Assembly (NCBI GenBank): GCA_022561895.1
Contig: JADFQH010000072.1
Coordinates: 1 to 11,131, forward strand
Length of the DNA: 11,131 nt
DNA from: Methanobacteriota archaeon
Lineage (GTDB): Archaea; Halobacteriota; Halobacteria; Halobacteriales; Halalkalicoccaceae
Direction: 5' to 3'
Positions 1 to 6,620 of this stretch are shown here, one piece after another. The translations under genes and the position numbers were made by a program. The notes under the pieces were generated by a model. That model ran no database searches, was not told where the DNA came from, and was given only the letters and a program-made list of their open reading frames with translations. Every line of letters begins with the position of its first letter. Position 1 is the first letter of the stretch.

Positions 1-1161
1 AACGAACTGCTCGCCGGCGAGAGGCGTCGTGAGCGTAGCGGCGAGCGCGCCGGCTTGATCGCCGAGCGGGTTGAGCGTGAACGCCACACCGGCGGCCCAG
101 ACCACGTAGAGGGTGAGGATCATCGGGAGATACGAAAGAAACGTCGAAAGGTCGTTTGCAAAGATCAGAAGTCCGAACAGGGGGTAGGCGGCGTACAGCA
201 GGCGGATCGGCGCTCTGCGTGCGCGGAGCCAGACGACGTGTGCGACCGCGCGGGTCTGCTGTGACAAGAGGCCATCGAGTGCGGCAAGGCGGCGCTCGCG
301 CGTTTCGATGCGGGCCGTGGGTCGCGAATCACGGGCGGGATCGCCGAACCAGTGGCGATCGGCCAGTCGGATCGTGCCGAGGACGGCAAGCGGGACGAGG
401 AGGGTCGAAAGACCGACCGCGGCGCTTGCCTGAAGGAGAGAAGGGGTGACGCCCGGCATGCCGACCAGCGCGAGATCGGCGAGCCACCCAAGTGGAAGGC
501 GACCTAGTGTAGAAACGAGATCGACGAACAGCGATTCGGCGAAGGCGAGCGCACCAAAATAACAGACAAAGGCGAAGACCCCGAGTGCGGTCTTATACCG
601 GGCAAGCGTCGCGTTGACGGTGAGCAGATGGCGAATCCCGAGACCGACGAGATACCCAACCGGAACGGCACTCGCCATTACGAGTACGAGGGTGCTTGTC
701 GTCGTGAGGAGTATCAGCGGTGTTCCCGCACCAAGGGCGAACGCGCCGACGAGGACGAGTACCGGAGGAACGAGCCAGAGTGCCACGAGGACGGTTTCCG
801 AAAGCAGGATACCACAGAGAGCCGTCCGAACCGGGACGGTCGTCAAAATCCCGTCGGATTCGTCGATCGTTGCGCTCTTTCCAACCGCTCGACTGGCGAC
901 GAAAAACGCGAACATTGCCCAGTAGACGGCGACGCCAGTTCGGAGGACGGCAACGAGATCGAACCCGCCGATCGATTCTCCCGCAGCGAGCGCCTCACCC
1001 ATCCCGCGGGCAGCGAGACTCCCGAAGACGAGCATGGGAAGCAAAAACAACAGGCCAAACGCAGCCGTCGCAAGCAGCTGATAGCGATTCGTTCGAAATG
1101 CGCGACTCGAACGGCGAAGCTCCGTCCGGGCGATCAGCCGGGATCGGTTGAGGGAATCCAT
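1..1161 (-). CDS. ABC-2 type export permease-like membrane protein (C-terminus off the left edge)
   Basis: The minus-strand frame is open from an ATG at 1159-1161 to the window edge: 387 codons without a stop, so the C-terminus is missing. The product is strongly hydrophobic. Membrane segments appear at about residues 28-50, 68-90, 115-142, 150-178, 191-210, 243-264 and 322-362. A basic cytoplasmic start (RSRLIARTELRRSSR) and a polar loop near 265-318 complete the pattern. The stretches TIDESDGILTTVP (98-110) and LNPLGDQ (363-369) resemble loops common in haloarchaeal ABC-2 type permeases. Known for the family: such proteins form the membrane half of exporters driven by a separate ATPase. No ATPase gene lies upstream, so a partner would have to lie beyond the left edge or elsewhere. 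The substrate cannot be inferred. The ATG sits close to the predicted start site of the TATA box at 1191-1200. Alternative: a polytopic membrane protein of unknown role. Confidence 0.72.
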   Translation of the reverse strand, partial: MDSLNRSRLIARTELRRSSRAFRTNRYQLLATAAFGLLFLLPMLVFGSLAARGMGEALAAGESIGGFDLVAVLRTGVAVYWAMFAFFVASRAVGKSATIDESDGILTTVPVRTALCGILLSETVLVALWLVPPVLVLVGAFALGAGTPLILLTTTSTLVLVMASAVPVGYLVGLGIRHLLTVNATLARYKTALGVFAFVCYFGALAFAESLFVDLVSTLGRLPLGWLADLALVGMPGVTPSLLQASAAVGLSTLLVPLAVLGTIRLADRHWFGDPARDSRPTARIETRERRLAALDGLLSQQTRAVAHVVWLRARRAPIRLLYAAYPLFGLLIFANDLSTFLSYLPMILTLYVVWAAGVAFTLNPLGDQAGALAATLTTPLAGEQFV

Positions 1162-1190
1162 TGATATCGTTGATTTCTACTCACAGACCC

Positions 1191-1200
1191 ATAATATAAC
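1191..1200 (-). promoter_or_regulatory. TATA box of the ABC-2-like permease gene
   Basis: The minus strand reads GTTATATTAT here, an AT-rich island in the 69-base gap after the EamA gene. Its centre is about 34 bases upstream of the ATG at 1161, so with the usual archaeal spacing of about 27 bases transcription would begin within roughly ten bases of the start codon. It suggests the permease is transcribed independently of the EamA gene. Confidence 0.55.
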
Positions 1201-1230
1201 AGTTGTGATAGGTCATGACTGTGCTGTGGG

Positions 1231-2160
1231 CTACAGGCGATTGGTGATCGCCGCACGCATCGCGGGGAGTTCCGCGGCGAGCTGGCGGCGTTTGATCAGA
1301 CAGAAGCCGGTAAAAATGATGAGAAATCCGACAATAGTAGTTGGATCGAGCGTTTCTGCAAGCAGCAGCCAGCCTGCGATCGCGGCGACGATCGGGACGA
1401 CGTAGGAGACGAGGTTGATCTCGATCGGCCCGAGCCGTTCGAGGAGATCGAAATACAGCAGAAAGCCGAGCGCACTCGAAACAACCGCCAAATAGGCGAG
1501 TGCGATGATCGCTTCGGGCGTCCACTCGATAGCCGAAACCGATTCGCTCGGCAGTACAATGGAGAGGGCGTGCATCAAGAGCGCGCCAAGCGCCATCGAC
1601 CAGCCTTCGAGGGTTTCGATCGGCAGCTCCGCGTCGCTCCGCCCGAGTAGGACGCTTCCGAGCGCGAACGCCGCGGTTGCGATCAGGATCAGTCCCGTGG
1701 CGACGACATCGGCTGAAAGGACGTTTTCGGGGTTGGGTCGCGAGAGGATGATGACCCCCACGAGGCCGAGCGCCATTCCAAGTAGGCCCGCGGGTGCGAG
1801 GCGTTCGGTCGGCAGCCATATGCGAGCGAAGGCGGTGGTGAGCACTGGGGAGAGGCTGACGATGACGGCGGCCATCGCGCTGGTCACGCTCTGTTGGCCG
1901 ATGAAGAGCAGTGCGTGGTAGGCGGCGATGAGGAAGACCCCGCCGATCAGTACTAAAATCCACTCGCCGCGATTTCTCGGTATCGGACGATCGGTGGCGT
2001 AGACGGCGTACCCGAGCATAAACAGGGCCGCGATATCGTAACGAAGCGCGGCGAAGAGAACAGGTGGAAAGTACTCCAGACCGGCTCTGATCGCGACGAA
2101 GGCGGTTCCCCAGAACACTGCGAGCAACGAAAAAAGCGCGAGGGTCCGATAGCGTCTCAC
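1231..2160 (-). CDS. EamA/DMT superfamily transporter (RhaT/YdcZ-like permease)
   Basis: A 309-residue integral membrane protein with the ten-helix layout of drug/metabolite transporters: two EamA repeats, about residues 9-145 and 156-292. The N-terminal segment (LALFSLLAVFWGTAFVAIRA) is the typical first helix of this family. Typical repeat features follow, such as QQSVTSAMAAVIVSLSPV (about 89-106), LGMALGLVGVIIL in helix 5, and SYVVPIVAAIAGWLLLAETL near the end. The length matches the usual 280-310 residues. Family members export or import small metabolites such as amino acids, nucleotides or sugars. The substrate cannot be read from sequence. The start is a GTG at 2158-2160. No ATG occurs further upstream before an in-frame stop at 2206-2208. 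The gene diverges from the RNase H-like gene and is followed after 69 bases by the ABC-2-like permease on the same strand. Confidence 0.9.
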   Translation of the reverse strand: MRRYRTLALFSLLAVFWGTAFVAIRAGLEYFPPVLFAALRYDIAALFMLGYAVYATDRPIPRNRGEWILVLIGGVFLIAAYHALLFIGQQSVTSAMAAVIVSLSPVLTTAFARIWLPTERLAPAGLLGMALGLVGVIILSRPNPENVLSADVVATGLILIATAAFALGSVLLGRSDAELPIETLEGWSMALGALLMHALSIVLPSESVSAIEWTPEAIIALAYLAVVSSALGFLLYFDLLERLGPIEINLVSYVVPIVAAIAGWLLLAETLDPTTIVGFLIIFTGFCLIKRRQLAAELPAMRAAITNRL

Positions 2161-2210
2161 GGGGAGAGTGTCGTGGCGATCGTCTTGAAGGGCTCGGAAT
2201 CCGGGCTACG

Positions 2211-2220
2211 TTTATATAGA
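2211..2220. promoter_or_regulatory. Near-symmetric TATA box between the EamA and RNase H-like genes
   Basis: The sequence TTTATATAGA contains TATATA and reads as a TATA box on both strands. For the plus-strand RNase H-like gene its centre lies about 27 bases before the ATG at 2242, which is the spacing for a leaderless mRNA. For the minus-strand EamA gene the same box would place the start site near 2188, giving a leader of about 28 bases before the GTG at 2160. The plus-strand assignment is firm. Use in the other direction is inference. Confidence 0.65.
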
Positions 2221-2241
2221 ATCGCCGTCATACGATCTATC

Positions 2242-2865
2242 ATGGCCACATATGGCCGCCGGTCCCTCCGAGATCGATTCGATAGCGCGCCGACCCCCCA
2301 TGTTGCCCACCCGCCACGAACCCATCACCGGGATTTCTATCTCGCGACCGATGGCTCGTACCACCTCCACGATCATCGGGCGGGAATGGGCGTCGTTATC
2401 GAAACACGCGACGGCACGCGAGTCGCCCGCTTTGCCCTCTCGACGACGGCGACGGACAACAACGTCGCCGAGTATCAGGCGCTTCACTTCGGGCTCGACG
2501 TGCTGGCCGCACGCGCGCCGCCCAGCACACGAATCGGCGTCCTCACCGATCACGACTCGCTCGCGACGAACGTCAACGCCGCCTCGCTCACAACGAACGG
2601 CTGGGGTCCCGGCGAGATCACCGTCCCGCCCGCAAGCCGCCATCACTGGCGCGGAATTCGCGCACGGATCGCCGGCTTCGGCGAGCTTCGTGCAGCGGTG
2701 ATCGACGGCGACGAGAACCCCGCACACCCGCTCGCGAACGCCCCGAAAGAGTACGCCCACGTCAACCATGAGCCGGCCCGGTGTGTCCGTCCCGATACCG
2801 CGCCAACGAACACCGGACCGGGCGTCCCGCCACCCTCGCGGGCGGACCGCCACGCGAGCGATTAA
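2242..2865 (+). CDS. RNase H-fold protein (RNase HI-like family), last catalytic position altered
   Basis: A 207-residue soluble protein. I place the start at the ATG at 2242 because the TATA box at 2211-2220 lies 27 bases before it. A GTG 69 bases upstream in frame would start ahead of that box. RNase HI-like signatures run in order: DFYLATDGSY (31-40, Asp37 as the first acidic residue), a strand with GMGVVIE (48-54), NNVAEYQAL (73-81, Glu77) and LTDHDSLATNVN (101-112, Asp103 or Asp105). The last motif, NPAHPLANAP (159-168), aligns with the usual N-x-x-A-D-x-L-A, so His162 stands where the fourth Asp is expected. Canonical members cleave RNA in RNA/DNA hybrids using Mg2+. Activity here is uncertain. 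The C-terminal 30 residues are Pro-rich and probably disordered. The gene is convergent with the M24-like gene, and the stop codons overlap. The nearest match from memory is a haloarchaeal 'ribonuclease H-like' family. Confidence 0.78.
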   Translation: MATYGRRSLRDRFDSAPTPHVAHPPRTHHRDFYLATDGSYHLHDHRAGMGVVIETRDGTRVARFALSTTATDNNVAEYQALHFGLDVLAARAPPSTRIGVLTDHDSLATNVNAASLTTNGWGPGEITVPPASRHHWRGIRARIAGFGELRAAVIDGDENPAHPLANAPKEYAHVNHEPARCVRPDTAPTNTGPGVPPPSRADRHASD

Positions 2866-3929
2866 TCGAGCTCCAAGATTGTGGGTCGTTCGAGTTGCAA
2901 CCCCTCGACTGAAACCGTCTCGGTCGGCCAGTTGTCGGTAGTCGTAAGGACCTCGATATCGTCACCGACAAGCACCGTATCCTCGCTTTTCGCACCTTCT
3001 ACGGTAGGGTTCCACGCGTACGCCATCGGCAGGGTCACCTCGCCATCGTGCCACGGGGTCGCGATCCACTCCCGTCCCCGAAACCCGGCGGCCCCACCCT
3101 GATGGTGGTGTTTCCACTCGCGCGGATAGCTCACCTCGCGGTAGGCCTCCTGAATCGCCTCGAAGACATCCCGTGCTTTGCCACCCGCCCGCCCCACTTG
3201 TCGAGTGGCCCCAAGCGCCGCCGTTTCGACATGCATGGCCGCCTCGTGACGCGATTCGAGCCAGTCGGGCGGGTTGAACGCCACAGTACGGGTACAGCTC
3301 GCGTGCAGGCCGTCACGGCGCGCTGTCACGGAAACGAGCGCGTACTTGCCGAGTTTCTTCGTCGTCGGCGTGTAGTGGCGGTAGCCGCGTGCGCGTTTCG
3401 CGCCCCCCACAAGGGAGACCGGAGAATCGATCCCTCGATCGGCAAGTCCGCCCCGGAGATCGGCGGCGACTGCTCGTTCCGTACTCGTGGGTTTGAGATC
3501 CCGACAGACCTCCTCGACGACCTCGGCGGTGTCACGACCCAGCTCACGATAGGTCTCGATATCCCCCTCCGTGAGGGGCTGGCGAAGCGCGGAGATATCC
3601 ACGTATCGTGCGTCCGGCACACGGAAATCCGCGGCCGCCCGGCCCTCGACGTAGGAAGCGACCGCGTCGGCGAGCGAACTCGAATACCAGTCGTAGGTGA
3701 GTACGCGCTCGCCCGAGAGCTCCTCTTCTGCGAGTCGGCCGGCCTCGATGTTGTCGGTGATGACGATCACTTCGTGGCCGTCGTAGCCCGCGGCGGCGAC
3801 GCCGAGCTCGCCCGCGCGATCGACCACGTTACTCCCGCCGGTGAGCCACGCGAAGTTCTCCGGCCGTGCGAGCCAGATCGAGTCGATGTCGTGGCGCATC
3901 CGGTAGGCGTCCAGTCGAGTCCGTTTCAT
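2862..3929 (-). CDS. Divergent M24 family (Xaa-Pro aminopeptidase/creatinase fold) protein
   Basis: A 355-residue protein with an N-terminal creatinase-like domain (about 1-115: DSIWLARPENFAWLTGGSNVV, then a short strand VIVITDN) and a C-terminal pita-bread domain (about 120-355). M24 landmarks can be aligned: GLHASCTRTV (207-216) for the usual G-Y-C-S-D-x-T-R-T, HHHQGG (274-279) for the His ligand region, AWNPTVEG (305-312) for the usual x-E-P-G, and SEDTVLV (315-321). Of the five metal ligands, both Asp positions are Ser (200 and 211) and the first Glu is Asn307. A His and Glu316 remain. The family name therefore describes the fold, and dinuclear-metal aminopeptidase activity is doubtful. 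Creatinase is a known M24-fold enzyme without metal. There is no signal peptide, so it is probably cytoplasmic. The ATG at 3927-3929 precedes the conserved N-terminal domain. Its stop overlaps that of the convergent RNase H-like gene. Confidence 0.85.
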   Translation of the reverse strand: MKRTRLDAYRMRHDIDSIWLARPENFAWLTGGSNVVDRAGELGVAAAGYDGHEVIVITDNIEAGRLAEEELSGERVLTYDWYSSSLADAVASYVEGRAAADFRVPDARYVDISALRQPLTEGDIETYRELGRDTAEVVEEVCRDLKPTSTERAVAADLRGGLADRGIDSPVSLVGGAKRARGYRHYTPTTKKLGKYALVSVTARRDGLHASCTRTVAFNPPDWLESRHEAAMHVETAALGATRQVGRAGGKARDVFEAIQEAYREVSYPREWKHHHQGGAAGFRGREWIATPWHDGEVTLPMAYAWNPTVEGAKSEDTVLVGDDIEVLTTTDNWPTETVSVEGLQLERPTILELD

Positions 3930-3951
3930 ACTCGAAGCTCTCGCGGGGTGA

Positions 3952-3959
3952 CCACAAAA
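3952..3959 (-). promoter_or_regulatory. Weak candidate TATA element of the M24-like gene
   Basis: The minus strand reads TTTTGTGG, centred about 27 bases upstream of the ATG at 3929, which is the correct spacing for a leaderless transcript. The sequence is a poor match to a TATA consensus and is called mainly from its position. Confidence 0.3.
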
Positions 3960-4055
3960 CTGCCGGGGACGGCTGGCGGTTGGACAAACCTATGTACAGC
4001 CAGCCCGGAATCTCGATATTGGCATGCAACCGACCGTGATTCACTGGTGGAAGCG

Positions 4056-4886
4056 ATGAGTCGCACGCGACTGCGCTCTCTCCTGCTCGCGACGGCGGGA
4101 CTGACCTATCTGCTCCTCCTCATCGGGATCTACACCGCCGCCTCGGGCGCGGGGCTGACCTGTGAGGGTCGGTGGCCGCTGTGTGACGGGGCGGTGTTCG
4201 GACTCTTCCCGGCGAACTGGCCCAGCTTCATCGAGTGGTTTCATCGATTAGTCGCCATGATCGCCGGCTTCGTCGTGATCGGCGCGACCTACGGGACGTG
4301 GCGCTTTCAGGACGACCGGCGGATCCGGGTGGCGATGACGACCGCGCTTGCGCTCTACCCGCTCCAAGCACTGTTGGGCGCTGGAACCGTCCTCGATTAC
4401 TCGCTGCTGTACCTTACTGCCCACTTCCTCACCGCGCTCGTGATCTTCGGGGCGATCACCGTTGCAACGCTGTGGTATCTGCCCGAACTCGCGACGCTCG
4501 CGCGCGTGCGATATGCACTGTTCGCCATCGTGGGGCTGTTTCCAGTGCTTATTGCGCTCTCGCCGGGGACACTGATCGCCCACACCGCGGCCGTGCAGGC
4601 GATCTACTACGCGATCGGCCTGGGGATGTTTGCCCTGCTGCTCGCCGTCGCTATCTGGTCTGGCCTGCTCGATTCGGCGGCTCCTCGACTTTCGCGGGTG
4701 CGCCTGCTCGCGGGCGCTGGAACTGTCGTTCTGGGTGCACAGCTCCTGTTGGGGCGCTACGTCTACACCGACCTGATTCAGCTGCTCGACGCGACCGCGA
4801 TGGCCGCAGTGTTTCTGATCGCCCTCGCTGCGGCGTGGCTCACCCATCGGATCGAACCCACGAACGCCAGCCCGCAGGCTCAGTAG
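4056..4886 (+). CDS. ctaA: Heme A synthase (COX15/CtaA family)
   Basis: A 276-residue, eight-helix membrane protein. CtaA oxidises the C8 methyl of heme O to give heme A for cytochrome aa3-type oxidases, acting in the cytoplasmic membrane. Evidence in order: helix 1 (about 10-30), an external loop with Cys36 and Cys43 (LTCEGRWPLCDG), the family signature EWFHR (60-64, with Glu60 and heme-ligand His63), a second N-terminal His123 in helix 4 (TAHFLTALV), then a second four-helix half with His176 (LIAHTAAV). The other expected C-terminal His is not visible: helix 8 begins QLLDATAMA with Asp245 near that place. The N-terminal half carries the catalytic heme pair and looks intact. I chose the ATG at 4056 because the conserved helix 1 follows at once, the frame upstream has no family sequence, and a weak ribosome-binding match (GGTGG at 4046-4050) precedes it. 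A possible promoter element lies near 3986-3997. The 3' end overlaps the convergent micro-protein gene by 7 bases. Confidence 0.9.
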   Translation: MSRTRLRSLLLATAGLTYLLLLIGIYTAASGAGLTCEGRWPLCDGAVFGLFPANWPSFIEWFHRLVAMIAGFVVIGATYGTWRFQDDRRIRVAMTTALALYPLQALLGAGTVLDYSLLYLTAHFLTALVIFGAITVATLWYLPELATLARVRYALFAIVGLFPVLIALSPGTLIAHTAAVQAIYYAIGLGMFALLLAVAIWSGLLDSAAPRLSRVRLLAGAGTVVLGAQLLLGRYVYTDLIQLLDATAMAAVFLIALAAAWLTHRIEPTNASPQAQ

Positions 4887-5029
4887 TAGTACAGTTCGAA
4901 ACCGTTCTCACAGTCAGAGCAGCTTGCAGCCGCGCCTTTCAGCCGGTCGCTCGATTGGGATAGTCCTGCCGTTGTTTCGGTTGCAAAACCACAGTGAGGA
5001 CAGGAGACGTGTAACCCTGTTGAACTCAT
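4880..5029 (-). CDS. Small CPxCG-type zinc-ribbon protein (49 aa)
   Basis: A short reading frame runs from the ATG at 5027-5029 to the TGA at 4880-4882. Its product has two Cys pairs: SCPHCGF (residues 9-15, Cys10 and Cys13) and SCSDCENGF (36-44, Cys37 and Cys40), with 23 residues between them and a YYY C-terminus. Two CxxC knuckles, the first a perfect C-P-x-C-G, are the mark of the very small single-domain zinc-finger proteins abundant in haloarchaea. They probably bind one Zn2+ through four Cys. Their roles are mostly unknown, with some linked to stress or biofilm regulation. A TATA-like element at 5054-5065 supports a leaderless transcript. The end overlaps ctaA by 7 bases on the opposite strand. 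Coding status rests on the motif spacing, the promoter and the exact fit of the frame to the gap between ctaA and rfcL. Confidence 0.8.
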   Translation of the reverse strand: MSSTGLHVSCPHCGFATETTAGLSQSSDRLKGAAASCSDCENGFELYYY

Positions 5030-5053
5030 AGAACGGGAACTACTGCCCGAAAA

Positions 5054-5065
5054 CACATAAGTATG
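5054..5065 (-). promoter_or_regulatory. TATA box of the zinc-ribbon micro-protein gene
   Basis: The minus strand reads CATACTTATGTG. The core CTTATG is centred about 29 bases upstream of the ATG at 5029, so the mRNA is probably leaderless. The box lies in the 58-base gap after rfcL on the same strand, which argues that the small gene has its own promoter, although read-through from rfcL is possible. Confidence 0.55.
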
Positions 5066-5087
5066 TCGTCAGTAATGCAGAGGCATC

Positions 5088-6569
5088 TCACATGAAATCG
5101 GCAAGTCCCGACTGGGAGTCGTCGTCGGCCGCTTCGGTCCCATCGTTCGCGTTCTCCTCTGTGGGTGGTTCGGATCTCTCAGCTTCCCGTGCGACTGCCT
5201 CGAGTTCGTTGTTTCCCTCGCTTTCTTCGTCTTTCCCTCCTTCCTCATTCGACCGCCGTGCACCCTCGAACGCCCCGTCCGAACCCGCAACTGCCGCCTC
5301 CTCGCGCAGTTGTGCTGCGTCCGCGACGATATCCTGCACTTTGTTGGTATCCTTTCCGCTGCCAGTAATGAACGAGACGTGGTCGGCGTCCAGTTCGTAG
5401 CGGGCGGTCATCGTCACCGTTAGCTCGCGATTCTTGCAGTGATGGGTCATCGCGGCGAGATACGGCAGGACCTCGCGGCGCGCGCTCGACATGCTCAACC
5501 CGCCCGATTCGGCGATCTGCCGGGCGACGTAGTCCCGGCGGTCGCGCGCGCCACGGGAACTTCCGAGTTTGCGCCAGTAGCTCGGCGGGCCATACCGGGT
5601 CCACCCGCCCTTCGGCTTCCGGCGTGCGGCGGCGACCCCGGCGGTCATGTTGTCGCCCGCGTACCGCCAGTAGGAGTAGTTCTGCGTTGCGCGCACGCGC
5701 CCGAGCCAGCGGTCCGCCCGCGCGAGGGCGCTGTAGGCGTCGGCGAGCTCCGCCCCTTCGAAGTCCTTCGGGACGTTGTCCTCGATCCAGTTGATGAGGT
5801 CGTCGGGTGTCTCGTCCACGTCGTAGGAGGCGTACAACGCCTCCTGTGCGCCCGCGGTCTTGATCACCTCGTCGAGGAAGTCGAAGATCCCTTTCGTACG
5901 ATCTCGCTCGCCCGTGACGACCGCCTCGGCCGTCAGTCGGTCCTCCCGCTCTGCGATCGCCTGGAGGTCGTTGACCGCCGAGCGCAGATCGCCGTCAGTC
6001 GATTCTGCGATCGCTTCCAACGCTTCGGCTTCGAACTCGATCCCCTCCTGTCGGCAGATATCCCGAAGGACGGGAACGATCGAGCGCTTTGAAACGTCGC
6101 GGAACTCGATGGTTTCACAGCTGTTTCGCAGCGTGTTCGACATGTCGTAGAACTCGTTTGCGATCAGTACCACCGGTTGGTTCGCCGATTTTATGATGTC
6201 TGTCACCGCCCGCGAGCCGCCGTAATCGACGTTACCATGGAAATTGTCGGCCTCGTCTAAGATGACGAGTCTGCGGCCCGCAGTTCCACCCGAAAGGGTG
6301 CCGCTCTTTGCGGCTTCACCGGCGATCCGCTCGACGATATCGGCCTTCCGCTGGTCGCTCGCGTTGAGTTCGATCGTCGGCCAGCCGAGATCGTTCGCGA
6401 GCGCGTGGGCCGCAGAGGTTTTTCCGACGCCGGGACTGCCGTGGAGGATGACTGCCTCTCGGTGGTTCTCCCACGAGGTCGCCCACTCGCGGAATGCGTC
6501 TCGGGCTTTGTCGTTGCCCCGCACCTCCGCGAGCGTCGAGGGACGGTACGTCTCGGTCCAGTCGGCCAT
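5088..6569 (-). CDS. rfcL: Replication factor C large subunit (clamp loader)
   Basis: A 493-residue AAA+ ATPase that, with RfcS subunits, opens the PCNA ring and loads it on primer-template junctions. The sequence begins DWTETYRPSTLAEVRGN, a typical RFC box. The AAA+ domain shows Walker A GSPGVGKT (44-51), Walker B LVILDEAD (101-108), sensor 1 in LIANEFYD (Asn138) and sensor 2 in GDLRSAVNDLQ (193-203, Arg196). A helical collar domain covers about 225-420, including the NYSYWRYAGDNMTAG stretch (297-311) that I associate with archaeal large subunits. Residues about 430-485 form an acidic, Glu-rich low-complexity linker, and the protein ends QSGLADFM (486-493), which fits a PCNA-interacting peptide (Q-x-x-L-x-x-F-M). 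The length agrees with haloarchaeal RfcL. The ATG at 6567-6569 is immediately followed by the RFC box. The gene is divergent from the hydrolase gene at 6685. Confidence 0.97.
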   Translation of the reverse strand: MADWTETYRPSTLAEVRGNDKARDAFREWATSWENHREAVILHGSPGVGKTSAAHALANDLGWPTIELNASDQRKADIVERIAGEAAKSGTLSGGTAGRRLVILDEADNFHGNVDYGGSRAVTDIIKSANQPVVLIANEFYDMSNTLRNSCETIEFRDVSKRSIVPVLRDICRQEGIEFEAEALEAIAESTDGDLRSAVNDLQAIAEREDRLTAEAVVTGERDRTKGIFDFLDEVIKTAGAQEALYASYDVDETPDDLINWIEDNVPKDFEGAELADAYSALARADRWLGRVRATQNYSYWRYAGDNMTAGVAAARRKPKGGWTRYGPPSYWRKLGSSRGARDRRDYVARQIAESGGLSMSSARREVLPYLAAMTHHCKNRELTVTMTARYELDADHVSFITGSGKDTNKVQDIVADAAQLREEAAVAGSDGAFEGARRSNEEGGKDEESEGNNELEAVAREAERSEPPTEENANDGTEAADDDSQSGLADFM

Positions 6570-6590
6570 TACGCTTCCTTGGTACGAACC

Positions 6591-6600
6591 GCGTTTAGAG
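6591..6600 (-). promoter_or_regulatory. Candidate TATA element of rfcL
   Basis: The minus strand reads CTCTAAACGC, centred about 27 bases before the ATG at 6569. Position and the TAAA core fit a leaderless promoter, but the match is modest. Confidence 0.4.
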
Positions 6601-6620
6601 GTTGCGACCCGCTCCGGAAC

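Noticed and set aside
628..1164. Plus-strand open frames opposite the ABC-2-like permease
   Set aside because: The translations are extremely Arg/Glu/Ser-rich low complexity, and the minus strand gives 387 uninterrupted codons of a credible membrane protein.
1181..1963. A 260-codon minus-strand frame within the EamA gene
   Set aside because: It is Arg-rich and lacks the acidic composition or motifs of haloarchaeal proteins, whereas the overlapping frame gives a clear ten-helix transporter.
2173..2241. An upstream GTG start adding 23 residues to the RNase H-like protein
   Set aside because: It would lie upstream of the only good TATA box, and the added residues do not resemble the conserved start. 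The ATG at 2242 fits a leaderless mRNA.
3048..4055. A long open frame on the plus strand antisense to the M24-like gene, continuous with ctaA
   Set aside because: It is the mirror of an opposite-strand gene in GC-rich DNA. The translated stretch is Arg/His/Pro-rich without family motifs, and ctaA homology begins only at the ATG at 4056.
5439..6092. A 217-codon plus-strand frame antisense to rfcL
   Set aside because: It is a shadow of the rfcL frame. No motif or promoter supports it, and rfcL is certain.
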